From the NCBI GenBank assembly GCA_947624335.1, contig CANQJX010000022.1, positions 1-13,875 on the forward strand: a DNA stretch of 13,875 nucleotides, read 5' to 3'. Shown piece by piece: positions 12,257 to 13,875 of the stretch. The DNA comes from an uncultured Marvinbryantia sp. (lineage in GTDB: Bacteria; Bacillota; Clostridia; Lachnospirales; Lachnospiraceae). Below the pieces are notes generated by a model. It was not told the origin of the DNA. It did no database searches and saw only the letters and a program-made list of their open reading frames with translations. The position numbers were made by a program, and so were the translations under genes. Within the stretch, counting starts at the first letter, position 1; the number at the start of each line of letters is the position of its first letter.

Positions 12257-13875
12257 ATGAGACAATTTCATGTGACAGGAATGAGCTGCGCGGCCTGCAG
12301 CGCGCGCGTAGAAAAAGCGGTATCAAACGTGCCCGGCGTTACTTCCTGCTCCGTCAGCCTGCTGACAAATTCCATGGGAGTGGAAGGCACGGCGTCCGAC
12401 GACGCCATCATTCGCGCCGTGACGGAAGCCGGATACGGCGCGTCGGCAAAAGGGAAAGAAACGGACGCTTCCGGTTCTGCGCGCGCGCAGGAAGAATCGC
12501 TCGCGGACCGGGAAACGCCGGCTTTAAAAAGACGTTTGTGCTTGTCCGTCGGTTTTTTGGCCGTGTTAATGTATGTATCGATGGGACATATGATGTGGAA
12601 CTGGCCGCTGCCGTCATTTCTTGCGGGCAACCACGTTGCAGCGGGGCTTTTGCAGCTTCTTCTGACAGTCATTATCATGGTCATTAACCAGAAGTTTTTT
12701 ATCAGCGGCTTTCAAAGCCTGCGGCACAGAGCGCCGAATATGGATACGCTGGTAGCGCTCGGCGCAAGCGCGGCGTTTCTTTACAGCACATACGCGTTGT
12801 TTGCCATGACGGACGCGCAGGCAAAAGGCAATATGGAACAGGTCATGTCCTATATGCATGAATTTTATTTTGAGTCGGCCGCTATGATTCTTACGCTGAT
12901 TACAGTAGGGAAAATGCTGGAAGCGCGTTCTAAGGGAAAAACGACGGACGCTTTGAAAAGCCTGATGCGGCTTGCGCCCGAAACCGCGGTAATCCTGCGG
13001 GACGGCGCTGAGACGGAAGTGCCGATTGCGGAGGTAAAAAAAGGCGATCTGTTTGTAGTGCGCCCGGGCGAAAATATACCGGTAGACGGAGTTGTGGTTG
13101 AAGGAGCAAGCGCCGTCAACGAGGCGGCTTTAACCGGGGAGAGCGTTCCCGTGGATAAAGCGGCGGGCGATATGGTATCGGCGGCAACGCTAAACCAGTC
13201 CGGTTTTCTGAAATGCGAAGCGACGCGTGTGGGAGAAGACACCACGCTTTCCCAGATTATCCGCATGGTCAGCGACGCGGCGGCAACCAAGGCGCCGATT
13301 GCAAAGGTGGCGGACAAGGTGTCCGGGGTATTTGTACCGGCGGTGATTGCCATTGCGCTTGTAACGGCCTTCGGGTGGCTGCTTGCGGGGCAGGGCGCGG
13401 GGTTTGCGCTTGCGCGCGGGATCTCCGTGCTGGTGATCAGCTGTCCGTGCGCGCTGGGGCTGGCAACTCCGGTGGCGATCATGGTAGGAAACGGCATGGG
13501 AGCGAAAAACGGGATTTTATTTAAAACGGCGGTATCCCTGGAAGAGGCTGGAAAGACGCAGATTGTGGCCTTGGATAAAACCGGGACGATCACGGAAGGG
13601 GAACCGCGCGTGACGGATATTCTGCCGGAGCAGATGAGCGAAAGCGGGCTTTTGCAGCTTGCCTGCACGTTGGAGCAAAGAAGCGAACATCCGCTGGCGC
13701 GGGCGATTCTGCAGGAGGCGAAACAGAGGAATCTGACCGCATCGGAAGTAAGCGGCTTTGAAGCGCTGCCGGGCAACGGCCTGCGCGCCGTCTGCGCGGG
13801 CAGTACCCTGTGCGGCGGAAACGCGGATTTTATCCGCTCGCAGGCATCGATTTCCGATGCGGCCCGAAAGCGTGC
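12257..13875 (+). CDS. copA: Copper-exporting P1B-type ATPase, 3' truncated by window edge
   Basis: About 539 residues of a usual ~750-residue Cu(+)-exporting ATPase are visible, reading without stop to the window end. One N-terminal metal-binding domain carries CxxC at Cys11/Cys14 (GMSCAACSAR). Membrane helices start near residue 95, with the extracellular MGHMMW loop. The actuator-domain TGES is at 293-296. The membrane metal-binding Cys396-Pro397-Cys398 (SCPCALGLATP) indicates a Cu(I)/Ag(I) ATPase. The phosphorylated Asp440 lies in DKTGT, and the P1B-specific SEHPLA motif follows. The GDGIND hinge is beyond the edge. The ATG at 12257 follows AAGGAAGG (12243-12250). It follows csoR by 40 bases with no terminator, so it is copper-induced through the csoR promoter. 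It acts in the cytoplasmic membrane. Confidence 0.96.
   Translation, partial: MRQFHVTGMSCAACSARVEKAVSNVPGVTSCSVSLLTNSMGVEGTASDDAIIRAVTEAGYGASAKGKETDASGSARAQEESLADRETPALKRRLCLSVGFLAVLMYVSMGHMMWNWPLPSFLAGNHVAAGLLQLLLTVIIMVINQKFFISGFQSLRHRAPNMDTLVALGASAAFLYSTYALFAMTDAQAKGNMEQVMSYMHEFYFESAAMILTLITVGKMLEARSKGKTTDALKSLMRLAPETAVILRDGAETEVPIAEVKKGDLFVVRPGENIPVDGVVVEGASAVNEAALTGESVPVDKAAGDMVSAATLNQSGFLKCEATRVGEDTTLSQIIRMVSDAAATKAPIAKVADKVSGVFVPAVIAIALVTAFGWLLAGQGAGFALARGISVLVISCPCALGLATPVAIMVGNGMGAKNGILFKTAVSLEEAGKTQIVALDKTGTITEGEPRVTDILPEQMSESGLLQLACTLEQRSEHPLARAILQEAKQRNLTASEVSGFEALPGNGLRAVCAGSTLCGGNADFIRSQASISDAARKR

Noticed and set aside
12865..13776. A 303-codon open frame on the minus strand.
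   Set aside because: It is antisense to copA, whose + strand frame carries all P1B-ATPase motifs. The minus-strand product shows no recognisable domain, and long shadow frames are expected in such GC-rich coding DNA.
1..13875. Mobile elements, CRISPR arrays, tRNA/rRNA genes, toxin-antitoxin or phage-defence modules.
   Set aside because: No transposase, integrase, direct-repeat array, cloverleaf sequence or defence-type domain was recognised, and coding features account for nearly all of the window.

Overview
The window looks like chromosomal DNA from an anaerobic Clostridia bacterium, most probably a Lachnospiraceae member. This is inferred from the long Clostridia-type Ddl, the subgroup-Ig aspartate aminotransferase, the DUF1002 secreted protein, the PrcB-domain lipoprotein and the CsoR/CopA pair, together with AGGAGG-type ribosome binding sites and a moderately high GC content. 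No database search was run. I see no mobile element, CRISPR array, tRNA or rRNA. All genes but one are on the + strand.

Region 1 (1-3592) is the end of a nucleoside-catabolism operon: the 3' part of a pyrimidine-nucleoside phosphorylase, then deoC, then 23 bases later a membrane-bound hybrid histidine kinase with an extracellular solute-binding domain. It closes with a rho-independent terminator at 3562-3592. The first two enzymes turn nucleosides into deoxyribose-1-phosphate and then glyceraldehyde-3-phosphate plus acetaldehyde (deoxyribose mutase is not in view). The kinase is a candidate sensor for a related nutrient, but its ligand cannot be read from the sequence.

Region 2 (3583-10434) is one long apparent transcription unit. 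A promoter overlapping the previous terminator drives cysE, a 47-residue unrecognised small protein, an aspartate aminotransferase, ddl, murF and a large secreted DUF1002 protein. Gaps are short and I found no internal terminator before the strong convergent terminator at 10385-10434. The unit joins cysteine and amino-acid metabolism to the last cytoplasmic steps of peptidoglycan precursor synthesis.

Region 3 (10446-11793) holds the only minus-strand gene, a PlsC-family acyltransferase with a good promoter, and diverging from it a PrcB-domain lipoprotein. The lipoprotein's start codon lies inside a 10-bp inverted repeat, and the gene has its own terminator.

Region 4 (11825-13875) is a copper-homeostasis operon. 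csoR has a near-consensus promoter whose spacer and -10 box are overlaid by a perfect 9-bp-arm CsoR-type operator. It is followed by the copper-exporting P1B-type ATPase copA, which runs off the window end.

Most of the window is ordinary housekeeping and accessory metabolism. The points most worth a second look are the kinase tied to deoC, the 47-residue small protein, the DUF1002 protein with its very acidic extension, the prcB 5' hairpin, and the csoR operator layout. I do not see convincing evidence of an entirely new system.
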